A DNA stretch of 53,538 nucleotides, taken from contig OMTF01000039.1 in the NCBI GenBank assembly GCA_900313925.1, positions 1 through 53,538 on the forward strand, read 5' to 3'. Below are positions 42,642-51,313 of this stretch, piece after piece. The translations under genes were made by a program, and so were the position numbers. Source of the stretch: an uncultured Eubacteriales bacterium (GTDB taxonomy: Bacteria > Bacillota > Clostridia > Oscillospirales > Oscillospiraceae). The notes beneath the pieces are model-generated. The model had not been told where the DNA came from and searched no databases. It worked only from the letters and a program-made list of their open reading frames with translations. Within the stretch, counting starts at the first letter, position 1; every line of letters starts with the position of its first letter.

Positions 42642-43226
42642 CTACACCCCTGCAAAGGAGAATAAAATTCCGACCGCGGCGGAGGCGAGGATCAGGAAAA
42701 TTGGGTGAAGTTTTTTTATTTTCGGCACAAGCCAGGTCGCTGCAAGCAGAGCCGCCGCAAGCGCAATGCACTTCCATCGGAATAGGTCCCCGATCGCCTT
42801 CGTCGCCGCATACAGGTCGATGTTCAGGAGCGATACCTTCAGCACCAGCACGCCCGCCGCTGCGATCAGGGCTACCGAACAGGGTCGGAGTCCGTAAAAG
42901 GCCGCATCCACATACCGGTTCTGCCGAAACTGCTTCAGCATGCGCGCGATAATAAGGATTATGATAACCGAGGGGGTCACAATTCCGAGTGTGGCAATGA
43001 TGCCCCCGGGAATGCCGGCGGTCGTAAATCCGACGTACGTTGCCATATTGACTCCGATAGGTCCGGGAGTGGACTCGCCGACAGCGATCATGTCCGCAAG
43101 CTGCGTATGTGTAAACCATCCCGTTTTATCGGAAATATCATAAAGGAAGGGAATCGTCGCCATGCCGCCGCCTACGGCGAAAAGTCCCGTTTTGAAAAAT
43201 TCCCAGAAAAGCCGCAGATAAATCAT
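42642..43226 (-). CDS. chrA: Chromate transporter, second half-size subunit
   Basis: 194 residues of mainly membrane helices. It opens with FWEFFKTGLFAVGGGMATIPFL, then GESTPGPIGVNMATYVGF, the ChrA signature. The open frame begins at 43247, but ATG 43226 overlaps the upstream subunit's stop (ATGA), so I start there. Half-size ChrA proteins work as pairs of opposite topology. Transport of chromate itself is not proven for most such homologues. Confidence 0.88.
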   Translation of the reverse strand: MIYLRLFWEFFKTGLFAVGGGMATIPFLYDISDKTGWFTHTQLADMIAVGESTPGPIGVNMATYVGFTTAGIPGGIIATLGIVTPSVIIILIIARMLKQFRQNRYVDAAFYGLRPCSVALIAAAGVLVLKVSLLNIDLYAATKAIGDLFRWKCIALAAALLAATWLVPKIKKLHPIFLILASAAVGILFSFAGV

Positions 43227-43801
43227 TTTGCCGGCCTCTCTTTCCACTGCCGCACAAGAATGCCCAGCGCGGCGCTGCAGAGAACGAACAGGACGGGTGA
43301 AAGGTCAAGGAAAACGCTCAGAAGAAAAACCGCCAGAAACATAGCCAGTTGGATCCGGTCCTGCACCGCGTTCTTCCAAAGCCGTATTACGGCATTGAAC
43401 ACCAGGACGCAGACGCAGACTCGAATGCCCGCGAATGCGTTTTTGACATAGGGATTGTCTGCAAATGCCGTCAGCGCCGAGGCGATGATCAGTATGATGA
43501 CAAGGGACGGGAAAATAACGCCCGCCGTCGCAGTGATTCCTCCCCAGTTTCCCGCCTGTTTGTAGCCGATAAAGGTCGCCGTGTTTACCGCGATAACGCC
43601 CGGTGTGCACTGCCCGACCGCGTAATAGTCCATAAGTTCTTCCCCGGTGGCCCAGTGTCGATTGTCCACGACTTCCCTTTCCAGGATCGGGATCATGGCG
43701 TAGCCGCCGCCAAAGGTCATCACGCCGACCTTGGCAAACGTAATAAAGAGCTGCCAGAATATATTCTTTTCACGTTTCTTTTTTTCTTTCTGTCCGGGCA
43801 T
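43223..43801 (-). CDS. chrA: Chromate transporter, first half-size subunit
   Basis: 192 residues. A Lys-rich N-terminus is followed by FITFAKVGVMTFGGGYAMIPIL and GQCTPGVIAVNTATFIGYKQ, the same signature as the downstream subunit. The two are translationally coupled. Upstream, 43802-43893 is a short gap after pgcA. Confidence 0.88.
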   Translation of the reverse strand: MPGQKEKKKREKNIFWQLFITFAKVGVMTFGGGYAMIPILEREVVDNRHWATGEELMDYYAVGQCTPGVIAVNTATFIGYKQAGNWGGITATAGVIFPSLVIILIIASALTAFADNPYVKNAFAGIRVCVCVLVFNAVIRLWKNAVQDRIQLAMFLAVFLLSVFLDLSPVLFVLCSAALGILVRQWKERPAK

Positions 43802-43893
43802 TGACGCGCTCCTCTCTTCTCTGTCCCTCAGGAAAAGGAAGGCCCGCCCCCCGCCGTACCGGCAGAAGACGGGTCGCTGCCTGTCTCTTTGCT

Positions 43894-45627
43894 TCAGTCC
43901 GCCATGGATTCCGCATAGCTGCTGTATTTGTCCACCTTTGTCTGTGCTTCGTTCATGTTTTTTCCGGAAGCCAGGATATACACCTTGATTTTCGGCTCGG
44001 TTCCCGAAGGCCGGACAATGAAATTTGTTTCGTCCGACAGCTCAAAATACATCACATTTGAGCCCTTGATTCCGGTTTCTCCCACTTTGCCGAGACCCGC
44101 TACCGTAATGGTTCCATCCTGGTAGTCGCGGATCTGCTCCACGGGGACGCCGGAGATCTCCTTCAAAGGCTCCGCGCGCAGACGGTCCATAAGGTCCTTC
44201 ATTTTTTTGAGACCGTCCAGACCCGGCATGACAAGGTTCAGCGTTTTTTCCATGTAGTATCCGTATTTTCTGTACAGTTCCTGCAGCGCATCCAGCAGCG
44301 TCATTCCGCGGCTGCGGTAGTAGGCAGCCATTTCCGCCACAAGCATGGATGCCGTTACGGCGTCCTTGTCCCGAACGTAATCGCCGACCATGTAGCCGTA
44401 GCTTTCCTCATACGCGAAAATGTAGCTGTAGGAGCCTTCCGCTTCCCACTGGGCAATGCGTTCCGCCATGAACTTAAACCCTGTAAAGGTATCTTCAATA
44501 TGCACTTCATTCATCGTGCAGACCTTGCGCGCCATTTCCGTCGTGACAATGCTTTTTACGACGCCGGGCTTTGCCGGCATCGTGCCGGTCCGCTTTTTTG
44601 CCTGAATAAGGTAGTCCAGCAGAAGTACGCCCATCTGGTTTCCGCTGATAGTCTTATATTCTCCGTCGCCGCTGCGGACCAGCACGCCGATGCGATCGGA
44701 GTCCGGGTCCGTGCCGATGATAAGGTCGCTGTCCACCTTCCGAGCCAGGTCAATTGCAAGGGCAAAGCCTTCCGGGTTCTCCGGATTCGGGCTGTCCACC
44801 GTGGGGAAGGTTCCGTCAATGACCATCTGTTCCGGAACCGGGTACAGGTGCTTAATTCCAAGCCTCTTCAAAGCCTCCGGAACCAGCTTGTAGCCGCAGC
44901 CGTGAAAAGGGGTGTAGACAATCTTGAAGTCGTCCGCAACCTTTGCAACAATATCTCTGTCCACCGCCTGACCAAGTACTTCCTTCAGGAATGCTTCATC
45001 CGTGCTTTCATCCAGGAGCTCAATGATTCCCTTCTGCACGGCCTCCTCATAATCCATGCTTGAAAATCCGTTGAATATATCCAGCTTTTCCCTCTCGGCA
45101 GCAATCGCCTGCGCATGCTGCGGAGGTAGCTGCGCACCATCCGACCAGTAGACCTTGTAGCCGTTGTATTCCTTAGGATTGTGGCTTGCTGTAATGTTCA
45201 GCCCGGCCGTTGTCCTGTAGTAGCGTACTGCGAAGGAAAGTTCCGGCGTAGGATGCAGAGATTGGAAAAGTCGGACATGAATTCCGTTTGCCGCCATGAC
45301 GCAGGCAGCTTCCCTGGCAAAGACGTCGCTGTTGATGCGGCAGTCGAAGCAGATCACAATGCCTTTCTGCTTTGCCTGCTCGCCATCGCGTGCGATGACG
45401 TTGGCAAACGCCTGCGTTGTCTGCCGGATGACATGCACATTCATATTGTGCAGACCGACTTTCATCGTTCCGCGAAGTCCAGCCGTTCCGAACTCCAGCG
45501 GCGCATAAAACCGGCTTTCTATTTCCTTGTCGTCGTTTTTAATGGAATCCAGTTCCTGCCACTCCTTCTCGTTAAGCGCAGGACTGTCCAGCCAGTGCTG
45601 GTATTCTTCCCTATATGTTCTCTTCAT
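43894..45627 (-). CDS. pgcA: Alpha-phosphoglucomutase / phosphomannomutase
   Basis: 577 residues, the long PgcA type. FGTAGLRG begins the active-site region, TASHNPKEYNGYKVYWSDG has the phospho-serine, GTDPDSDRIG binds the metal, and RPSGTEPKIKVY binds the sugar phosphate. It interconverts glucose 1- and 6-phosphate for glycan precursors. The ATG lies 17 bases inside the upstream small gene. GGGGGAG precedes it. Confidence 0.95.
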   Translation of the reverse strand: MKRTYREEYQHWLDSPALNEKEWQELDSIKNDDKEIESRFYAPLEFGTAGLRGTMKVGLHNMNVHVIRQTTQAFANVIARDGEQAKQKGIVICFDCRINSDVFAREAACVMAANGIHVRLFQSLHPTPELSFAVRYYRTTAGLNITASHNPKEYNGYKVYWSDGAQLPPQHAQAIAAEREKLDIFNGFSSMDYEEAVQKGIIELLDESTDEAFLKEVLGQAVDRDIVAKVADDFKIVYTPFHGCGYKLVPEALKRLGIKHLYPVPEQMVIDGTFPTVDSPNPENPEGFALAIDLARKVDSDLIIGTDPDSDRIGVLVRSGDGEYKTISGNQMGVLLLDYLIQAKKRTGTMPAKPGVVKSIVTTEMARKVCTMNEVHIEDTFTGFKFMAERIAQWEAEGSYSYIFAYEESYGYMVGDYVRDKDAVTASMLVAEMAAYYRSRGMTLLDALQELYRKYGYYMEKTLNLVMPGLDGLKKMKDLMDRLRAEPLKEISGVPVEQIRDYQDGTITVAGLGKVGETGIKGSNVMYFELSDETNFIVRPSGTEPKIKVYILASGKNMNEAQTKVDKYSSYAESMAD

Positions 45628-45928
45628 CTGGACTCTCCCCCAAGCAAATTTCCCGTGCCTCCTCCAATCTGGATTCCGGCACGTAAAGATCTGCTCCGCC
45701 GCCGCTGGTGCCGATCATAACCCTTCCGAACCGCCCGTCGCCGGGATAGTCGCGCACGCAGGGAATGCCGTAGGCAGCCAGCAGCGTAACGGTCAGATCC
45801 TCCTCCATGTTTTTGGGCGAACAGTGCCGCAGAAAAGCGGGCTTTTCAAATTGGCCGCTTTCATTCTTCGGCCACTGCTCCTGAAGCGGGCCGATGCGGT
45901 CCCGCGTCCAGTTTTCCGTATCCTTCAA
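45611..45928 (-). CDS. DUF2007-like small protein
   Basis: 105 residues. The C-terminal half (TVTLLAAYGIPCVRDYPGDG, then ADLYVPESRLEEAREI) matches the pattern of DUF2007 'putative signal transducing' proteins, which are ferredoxin-like folds of unknown role. A TTG at 45928 with GAGG five bases upstream is the only plausible start; an in-frame stop from the 15-base duplication lies further upstream. It overlaps pgcA by 17 bases. Confidence 0.7.
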   Translation of the reverse strand: MKDTENWTRDRIGPLQEQWPKNESGQFEKPAFLRHCSPKNMEEDLTVTLLAAYGIPCVRDYPGDGRFGRVMIGTSGGGADLYVPESRLEEAREICLGESPDEENI

Positions 45929-45978
45929 AGCGTCCTCATTTCTGCCGCGCAGCGGCCCTGGAGCGTCTGACTCCTTCG

Positions 45979-46008
45979 GTTGAATCTCTTACTGTTGAAT
46001 CTCTTACT
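45979..46008. repeat. Perfect 15-base tandem duplication at the end of rlmH
   Basis: GTTGAATCTCTTACT occurs twice head to tail (45979-45993 and 45994-46008). On the minus strand each copy contains TAA in the rlmH frame, so the stop codon itself (46006-46004) has been duplicated. Confidence 0.95.
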
Positions 46009-46485
46009 TATGATATCGGGAGCCTTCCCTGATCTGAAAGGCGCGGTAGATCTGCTCGAGAAGCATTACACGGGCAAGATGATGCGGAAAAGTCATGGGA
46101 GAAAGGCTGAGGCGGCATTCGCACTGCGCTTTCAAATCGGGTCCAAGCCATAGCTTGAACCGATAAGAAAGCAGACGCTGGATTTTCCTTCCAGAGCAAG
46201 CCGGGAAAGCGCCTCCGAAAACGCTTCGCTGCTGCAGGATGCCCCTTCAATGCAAAGAGCAATCCGATAGGAGCCTGCCGGGATTCTGTCCCGCATGCTT
46301 CTCGCCTCCCGGGCCAGAGCCTGCGCAATTTCCTTATCCCCGGGTCTTTCCGGAAGCCTCTGCTCCTGGATTTCATCGATTCGTATCCGGCAGAAAGGAC
46401 GGAGCCGCTTTTCGTATTCCGCCGCCGCGGCAATATAAAATGGCTCCCGCAGACGTCCGGCGCACAGAACTGTAATATTCCGCGT
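46004..46485 (-). pseudogene. rlmH: rlmH (23S rRNA pseudouridine-1915 N3-methyltransferase), frameshifted and lacking a normal start
   Basis: Translated in two frames this is a full-length RlmH. The first frame gives NITVLCAGRLREPFYIAAA, EYEKRLRPFCRIRIDEI and [14 protein letters not shown], then TGA at 46134-46132. The -1 frame continues [20 protein letters not shown] and then [20 protein letters not shown] with RYHK and TAA at 46006-46004, exactly the conserved RlmH C-terminus. One base is missing around 46136-46142 (GACCCGATTTGA). Restored length is about 160, the family norm being about 159. The codon at the expected start (46485-46483) is ACG, correctly placed after GGAAGGTGA, and no ATG/GTG/TTG is in frame. 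It is 17 bases downstream of murA. It could be a true pseudogene or reflect sequencing errors; two separate lesions favour decay. Confidence 0.85.
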
Positions 46486-46502
46486 TTCGACTCACCTTCC
46501 CG

Positions 46503-47804
46503 TCAGCCGATTTCCAGGCTCTCCTCGGCTGCCTCCATATCCGGGTATTCGACGATTCGTATGTCCGCCCCAAGATTTCGGAGCTTTCCTACCATGTCCT
46601 GGTAGCCGCGCTCAATATAGTGGATATCCTCAATTTCCGTTCTGCCCTGCGCGCATAGGCCTGCAATCACCATGGCCGCGCCGGCTCGCAGATCGCAGGC
46701 TGCCACGGGAGCGCCGGTAAGGCGGTGTCCGCCCTCTATAATGGCAACCCGCCCGTCTACTTCGATGCAGGCGCCCATGCGGCGCAGCTCATTGACGTAT
46801 TTGAAGCGATTGTCGTAGATTCCTTCCGTAATCACGCTGGTTCCGTCGGCAAGGCAGAGCAGCACGCTCATCTGCGGCTGCATATCCGTCGGAAAGCCAG
46901 GGTAAGGAAGTGTTTTCAGGCTGATATGATTCATTTTCGACGCGCCCCGTACCAGAACGCTGTCCCCGGATTCGGAAACCTCTGTCCCGGTTTCGCGCAG
47001 TTTCGCGCTGATGCATTCCAGGTGCTTCGGGATGACGTTTTTGATTAGGACTTCTCCCTGCGTAGCCGCTGCCGCGATCATGTAAGTCCCCGCTTCAATT
47101 TGATCCGGAATAATCGTATAGGTTCCGCCGTGCAGCCGCTCCACGCCGTTTACTTTAATGCAGTCCGTGCCGGCGCCGCGGACATCCGCGCCCATGGAAT
47201 TGAGAAAGTTTGCCAAATCAACGATGTGCGGCTCCCGGGCGGCATTCTCAATCACCGTTTTTCCGTTTGCAAGGACGGCGGCAATCATGATATTCATGGT
47301 TGCTCCGACCGAAACCTTATCCAGATACACGCGTCCACCGCTCATCCGTCCGCCCCGGGCGTCGGCAAATACGAACCCGTTGCGCACATCCAGATCCGCT
47401 CCGATTGCCGTGAGACCTTTGATATGCTGATCGATGGGGCGTACGCCGAAGTTGCAGCCGCCTGGCATCGTCGTCTTCGCTTTTCCGAAGCGTGCCAGCA
47501 TGGCGCCGATAAGATAGTAGGATGCGCGTATCTTCCGCATCAGGTCATAGGGACTGTCCCGCAAAGAGACCTGCCGACAGTCGATTTCCACTGCCGAAGG
47601 ATTGATCATCCGGACCTTGGCCCCGAGATGCCTCAATATAGTCAGAAGCATATCCACGTCGCTGATCTGCGGAATATTCTCCAGTCGGCAGATACCATTC
47701 ACGGTAAGCGCTGCGGGGATAATGGCTACAGCCGCGTTTTTCGCACCGCTGATTTCCACTTCCCCTTTCAGCGGGTGTCCGCCGTTAATCACATATTTTT
47801 CCAA
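46503..47804 (-). CDS. murA: UDP-N-acetylglucosamine 1-carboxyvinyltransferase
   Basis: First committed step of peptidoglycan synthesis. It has VEISGAKNAAVAIIPAAL, the active-site Cys in MPGGCNFGVRPIDQHIKG, KVSVGATMNIMIAA and GFPTDMQPQ. The frame opens at GTG 47816, but the family begins MEKyvirGG. TTG 47804 (reading MEKYVINGG) has GAGGTGG eight bases upstream, so I start there (433 residues). The catalytic Cys means it should be fosfomycin-sensitive in principle. Confidence 0.95.
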   Translation of the reverse strand: MEKYVINGGHPLKGEVEISGAKNAAVAIIPAALTVNGICRLENIPQISDVDMLLTILRHLGAKVRMINPSAVEIDCRQVSLRDSPYDLMRKIRASYYLIGAMLARFGKAKTTMPGGCNFGVRPIDQHIKGLTAIGADLDVRNGFVFADARGGRMSGGRVYLDKVSVGATMNIMIAAVLANGKTVIENAAREPHIVDLANFLNSMGADVRGAGTDCIKVNGVERLHGGTYTIIPDQIEAGTYMIAAAATQGEVLIKNVIPKHLECISAKLRETGTEVSESGDSVLVRGASKMNHISLKTLPYPGFPTDMQPQMSVLLCLADGTSVITEGIYDNRFKYVNELRRMGACIEVDGRVAIIEGGHRLTGAPVAACDLRAGAAMVIAGLCAQGRTEIEDIHYIERGYQDMVGKLRNLGADIRIVEYPDMEAAEESLEIG

Positions 47805-47875
47805 ATTCCCGTCCACCTCTATATAGGATGCCGCGACATTCCGCGCAGCCGAAAATTCTCTGTTTGTAAAGCGTT

Positions 47876-47904
47876 ATTATACCATACGCAGCCCGATGTG
47901 GCAA
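47876..47904 (-). promoter_or_regulatory. Promoter of the murA operon
   Basis: Minus strand: TTGCCA (47904-47899), 17 bases, TATAAT (47881-47876). It drives murA, the broken rlmH, the DUF2007-like gene and pgcA. Confidence 0.75.
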
Positions 47905-47918
47905 CTTTGCCGAATTGT

Positions 47919-48455
47919 CTATAGGCATCGCTCCGCGGCAGCCCGGAGGATAAGGATCGCGGTTTTCGCGTCCTCAATTTCCCCGCGCCGAACCCTGTTC
48001 ACTAACTCGGTCAGCGGAACCTGCTCGAGGCGCAGAAACTCTCCCCGGTCCGGATGCATCGTCCCGCTTTTCAGTTTTCTTGCGATATAAAGGTGCAGCC
48101 GCTCATCCGAGTACCCAGGAGAGCTGTAATAGGTACCGCAGTCCAGATACTCCTCTGCTGTGAAGCCGGTCTCCTCCGAAAGCTCCCGTACGGCGCATGC
48201 AAAGGGGTCTTCCCCCTTTTCAAGCTTGCCGGCAGGCGCTTCGAGGATTTCCTTCTGTGCGGGGTAGCGGTACTGACGTACAAGGTAGGCGATGCCGTCA
48301 GCATCCACGGGCAGAATGGCAACGCCTCCCGGATGCTCCACGACCTCGCGCCGCGTCACGGTTCCGTCGGTCAGCTCCACATGGTCAAGACGCACGCGGA
48401 TAATGACGCCATGATATTTCTCTTCACTGTCGATTTTCTTTTCTGTAAAACTCAT
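47919..48455 (-). CDS. NUDIX hydrolase, ADP-ribose pyrophosphatase type
   Basis: 178 residues. The Nudix box GKLEKGEDPFACAVRELSEE, followed by TG, fits Gx5Ex7REUxEExGU. The upstream EAPAGKLE and the following Y-YSSPGYSDE segment are typical of the ADP-ribose pyrophosphatase subgroup (NudF-like). I start at ATG 48455 with GAGGG upstream; ATG 48467 and TTG 48470 are alternatives. Confidence 0.9.
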   Translation of the reverse strand: MSFTEKKIDSEEKYHGVIIRVRLDHVELTDGTVTRREVVEHPGGVAILPVDADGIAYLVRQYRYPAQKEILEAPAGKLEKGEDPFACAVRELSEETGFTAEEYLDCGTYYSSPGYSDERLHLYIARKLKSGTMHPDRGEFLRLEQVPLTELVNRVRRGEIEDAKTAILILRAAAERCL

Positions 48456-48482
48456 CAATTCCCTCATCAATCTGTCTTCCCT

Positions 48483-49184
48483 TTACGGCTTGCCGCCAGA
48501 ATCTCCGGAGCTTCCCTTTTCCACATCGGCAGGCATCTTCGGAAGATTCCATTTGTAATGGATCGCCAGAAACCGGATGGCAAGAACCAGCACGATGCTC
48601 ACAAGCGCCGACAGCGTTCGGCTGCCGATTCCCGACCGAGTCTGCAGAAGATAGTAGACCAAAGACCCGATCAGCGCTGCCAGTGCATAGACCCGCTTGC
48701 GCATCACGACCGGCATCTTCGTGGCGAGAATGTCCTGGAGCATCCCGCCGCCGACGGCTGTAATCATGCCCACGAAAACGGCAAGATACCCGCTGTGATA
48801 CGGGCTGTCCAAGGCTCCCTGCACGCCTATCACCGCGAAAGCCGCCACGCCGAGACTGTCTGTGATGTTCAAAAATGTATCCGTCGCCGGGCGATGGCGC
48901 TGCAGTGCCGGCTGCAGGCAGTACTCCAGGAGAATAAGGAATGCAGAGGCTCCCAGCGAGGTCAATAGGTAGCTCGGCCGCATCAGTGCTACCGGCGGGA
49001 ACGTTCCCAGAAGAATGTCCCGAAGCATCCCGCCGCCGATTGCCGTAACCACGCCCAGAACCAGGGCTCCGAACACATCCATGTTCGTTTCCTTTGCCGT
49101 CAGAACGCCGGAAAACGCAAAAGCGACGGTGCCGATCCCTTCCAGAATGACAAGCAGCGTGTCAATACCCAACTCGCTTTCCAC
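48483..49184 (-). CDS. TRIC-family (UPF0126) membrane protein
   Basis: Seven membrane segments in two similar halves, each with a glycine-rich motif: VVTAIGGGMLRDILLG and MITAVGGGMLQDILA. This is the trimeric intracellular cation channel-like family (YicG/YadS in E. coli); glycine transport has been suggested for some members. The frame extends to GTG 49277 through a region without family character. GTG 49184 (reading MESELGIDTLL) gives the usual length of about 233. The start remains uncertain. Confidence 0.85.
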   Translation of the reverse strand: MESELGIDTLLVILEGIGTVAFAFSGVLTAKETNMDVFGALVLGVVTAIGGGMLRDILLGTFPPVALMRPSYLLTSLGASAFLILLEYCLQPALQRHRPATDTFLNITDSLGVAAFAVIGVQGALDSPYHSGYLAVFVGMITAVGGGMLQDILATKMPVVMRKRVYALAALIGSLVYYLLQTRSGIGSRTLSALVSIVLVLAIRFLAIHYKWNLPKMPADVEKGSSGDSGGKP

Positions 49185-49336
49185 CCTTTCCGTCTGTCCC
49201 GACAGCCGTCTTTCCGGCACGAAAGAGCGCTCCGCATACGCCGGCGCAGTCCTTCGCGCTCCATAAATACTAGTCACATGAATTGTGAAATGTCAATAGA
49301 TTTTTTCTCTTTTCCGCGCGTAACGGGGTTCTTCTT

Positions 49337-50227
49337 TCAGGATTTCGTCCCTTCTGCCGTGCGGCGGCGCTGCAGCGCATTTCGAAGTCCTGTCAGTCCC
49401 AGCACTGCTGCACATCCAATCAGGAAGTACCAGATATGGAAGGTCCCCCAGGTCATTGCCGGCATCGGGCTCTCCAGTGTCGTCGGTCCCTGCGCAATGG
49501 CATAGAGGGAGCCGATCATCATGCCGAGAATCCCGTACATCATCGCCGCATGGTGAATTTCCAGCATCTTTTTAAGCCATTTAAGGACAAACAGAACGCT
49601 CAGCACAACGCCGACCAGCAAGCTCAGCAGCAGCCAGGCGCTGTGGAAATTCAGCTGCAGCAGTTCATGCGCTGCCGTAATAACGGACAGATAAAGTCCG
49701 AAGGCCATCAGAACCGTAGATCCGGAAATTCCCGGAAGCACCATGGCCGTGATGGCAAGAAAGCCGCCCAGAACCGCGTATAAGGCCCCAGGAACGGAGA
49801 AGCTGTCTGTTCCTACGGTTCCCGCAAGGGAAAGCTGCGAAATCGCAACCACGACGGCTGCACCCAGCAGCATCCAGAGCAGATTTTTTCCCGTGCGGCG
49901 GTAGGACTCCCTTTCCTCATAGAGAATGATGGGAATGGAGACTGCGACCAGGCCGAGAAACAGAGAGCTCACTTCATAGATGCCGGAAACAAAGACTTTG
50001 GCGAGCACGGATACTGCAAGCGCCATGCCGGCAGCCCATCCAAGGAGAAGTTTTACAAGAAACTTTACGGCAGCAATCCGCTGGCTTTTCGTACCGTGGA
50101 AAAGGTCGCTGAGCGAAGTAATAAACTCATCATACAGGCCCATGATGAAAACGATGGTTCCCCCCGATACGCCGGGAACGCTGTCCGCAAGAGCCATGAT
50201 GAATCCGGTCAGAATAATATAGAGCAT
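49337..50227 (-). CDS. DUF368 membrane protein, candidate polyprenyl-phosphate translocase
   Basis: 296 residues, about eight membrane segments, with the repeated signature ADSVPGVSGGTIVFIMGLYD (N-terminal) and ITAMVLPGISGSTVLMAFGLY (middle). DUF368 proteins (PopT/UptB type) have been implicated in recycling undecaprenyl phosphate for wall synthesis. The frame begins at 50386, but GGAGG precedes ATG 50227, which starts directly at the first helix. Confidence 0.88.
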   Translation of the reverse strand: MLYIILTGFIMALADSVPGVSGGTIVFIMGLYDEFITSLSDLFHGTKSQRIAAVKFLVKLLLGWAAGMALAVSVLAKVFVSGIYEVSSLFLGLVAVSIPIILYEERESYRRTGKNLLWMLLGAAVVVAISQLSLAGTVGTDSFSVPGALYAVLGGFLAITAMVLPGISGSTVLMAFGLYLSVITAAHELLQLNFHSAWLLLSLLVGVVLSVLFVLKWLKKMLEIHHAAMMYGILGMMIGSLYAIAQGPTTLESPMPAMTWGTFHIWYFLIGCAAVLGLTGLRNALQRRRTAEGTKS

Positions 50228-50277
50228 TTCTTCCTCCAAAGAAGATGTAGTTCGGTTCTGCTTTTCCTGCTGTTGTT

Positions 50278-51174
50278 TTATATCCGCACAGGACCATGTG
50301 CACCCCAGCGGATATTCCGAGGGATCAGCCGCAGATGCTGAAGCCGGTAGAGGGCCGCCGAAGGAGATACCCGAAAGCAGAGGCATACTGCTTCGATGCG
50401 CGCGTCAATGCAAAGCAGGCCTGCCTCCGCGTCTCTGCCGCCGCGGTCGGTCCGCCGGACCGCCTCCCGCACCAGGGTCCGCGGCATAAGCAGGGCGGAA
50501 GAAAAGGCGTTCGCCTGCCATTCCACCCAGTCCCTCTGCGTACGCAGCTCCCGGGGCTTTGCTTTCTCCATCGTTTCCCGGCTGTCAATCAGAACGGTTA
50601 GATACTCCCGGCTCTGTTCGGCATAGAGCTTTTGATTCTCTGGTTTTCGGAAGAACGGCTCATGAAGCAGGGCATGCCCGATTTCATGGCCGATCGTAAA
50701 TCGGTAGGTTGGTTCCCTTTCGGGTGTAATAATTCTCTTATCCGCCAGAATGGTATGGGCTTTCACCGGAACCGCAACCCGGCTCCCATGCTCCGCATCG
50801 GCGAGGAGCAGAGTTCCTTCCTGGAAAACCGTCATCCCGAGAATTGTCGCATCCGAGGACAGATACCCGCTTCGAAAATGCCAGCCCGGCAGGGCGTGGA
50901 ATACCTTCCGAAGATCCACCGCATCCGGAAATCGGCTGAGACATCCTGGATCCGCTGCTTCTGCCACGGCTTCCGCATACGAGTCCAGCTCGGCTCCGCT
51001 GACGTGTGGCATGTTATCCGTCTGTTTGGAAAAATCCGCCTTCGGCAGACGGCACGCCGTGTCCCTTTCTATCATTTGCATCGTACGGAGCTTTCCCTGA
51101 AAAAGTAAAATTCCGTCCTTCCAGCACGGCTCCGCGCTCCTTCCCGTTCCGACTTTCCTCAGCTTAGCACACAT
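50278..51174 (-). CDS. ImmA/IrrE-family metallopeptidase
   Basis: 298 residues. The zinc-binding HEIGH motif is in FTIGHEIGHALLHEP, and the third ligand region is EWQANAFSSALLMP. The last 60 residues, ending with a helix-rich IEAVCLCFRVSPSAALYRL, act like the domain that follows the peptidase in this family. There is no XRE DNA-binding domain in the protein and no XRE repressor gene next to it, unlike typical ImmA-ImmR pairs. The start is uncertain: ATG 51174 (GGAAG close upstream) or ATG 51081. Confidence 0.85.
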   Translation of the reverse strand: MCAKLRKVGTGRSAEPCWKDGILLFQGKLRTMQMIERDTACRLPKADFSKQTDNMPHVSGAELDSYAEAVAEAADPGCLSRFPDAVDLRKVFHALPGWHFRSGYLSSDATILGMTVFQEGTLLLADAEHGSRVAVPVKAHTILADKRIITPEREPTYRFTIGHEIGHALLHEPFFRKPENQKLYAEQSREYLTVLIDSRETMEKAKPRELRTQRDWVEWQANAFSSALLMPRTLVREAVRRTDRGGRDAEAGLLCIDARIEAVCLCFRVSPSAALYRLQHLRLIPRNIRWGAHGPVRI

Positions 51175-51313
51175 TTCTTCCGGAGAGCACGTCTTTTGCG
51201 TAAAATTTACAGAAATTTTGCCTTTCTTTGTTTGAAAGGGTTAACAAAGAATTAATGCAATCGGAATAAAATAGGAGCAAAATAAGAGTGCAGAAATTTC
51301 AGGAGGGATACAA

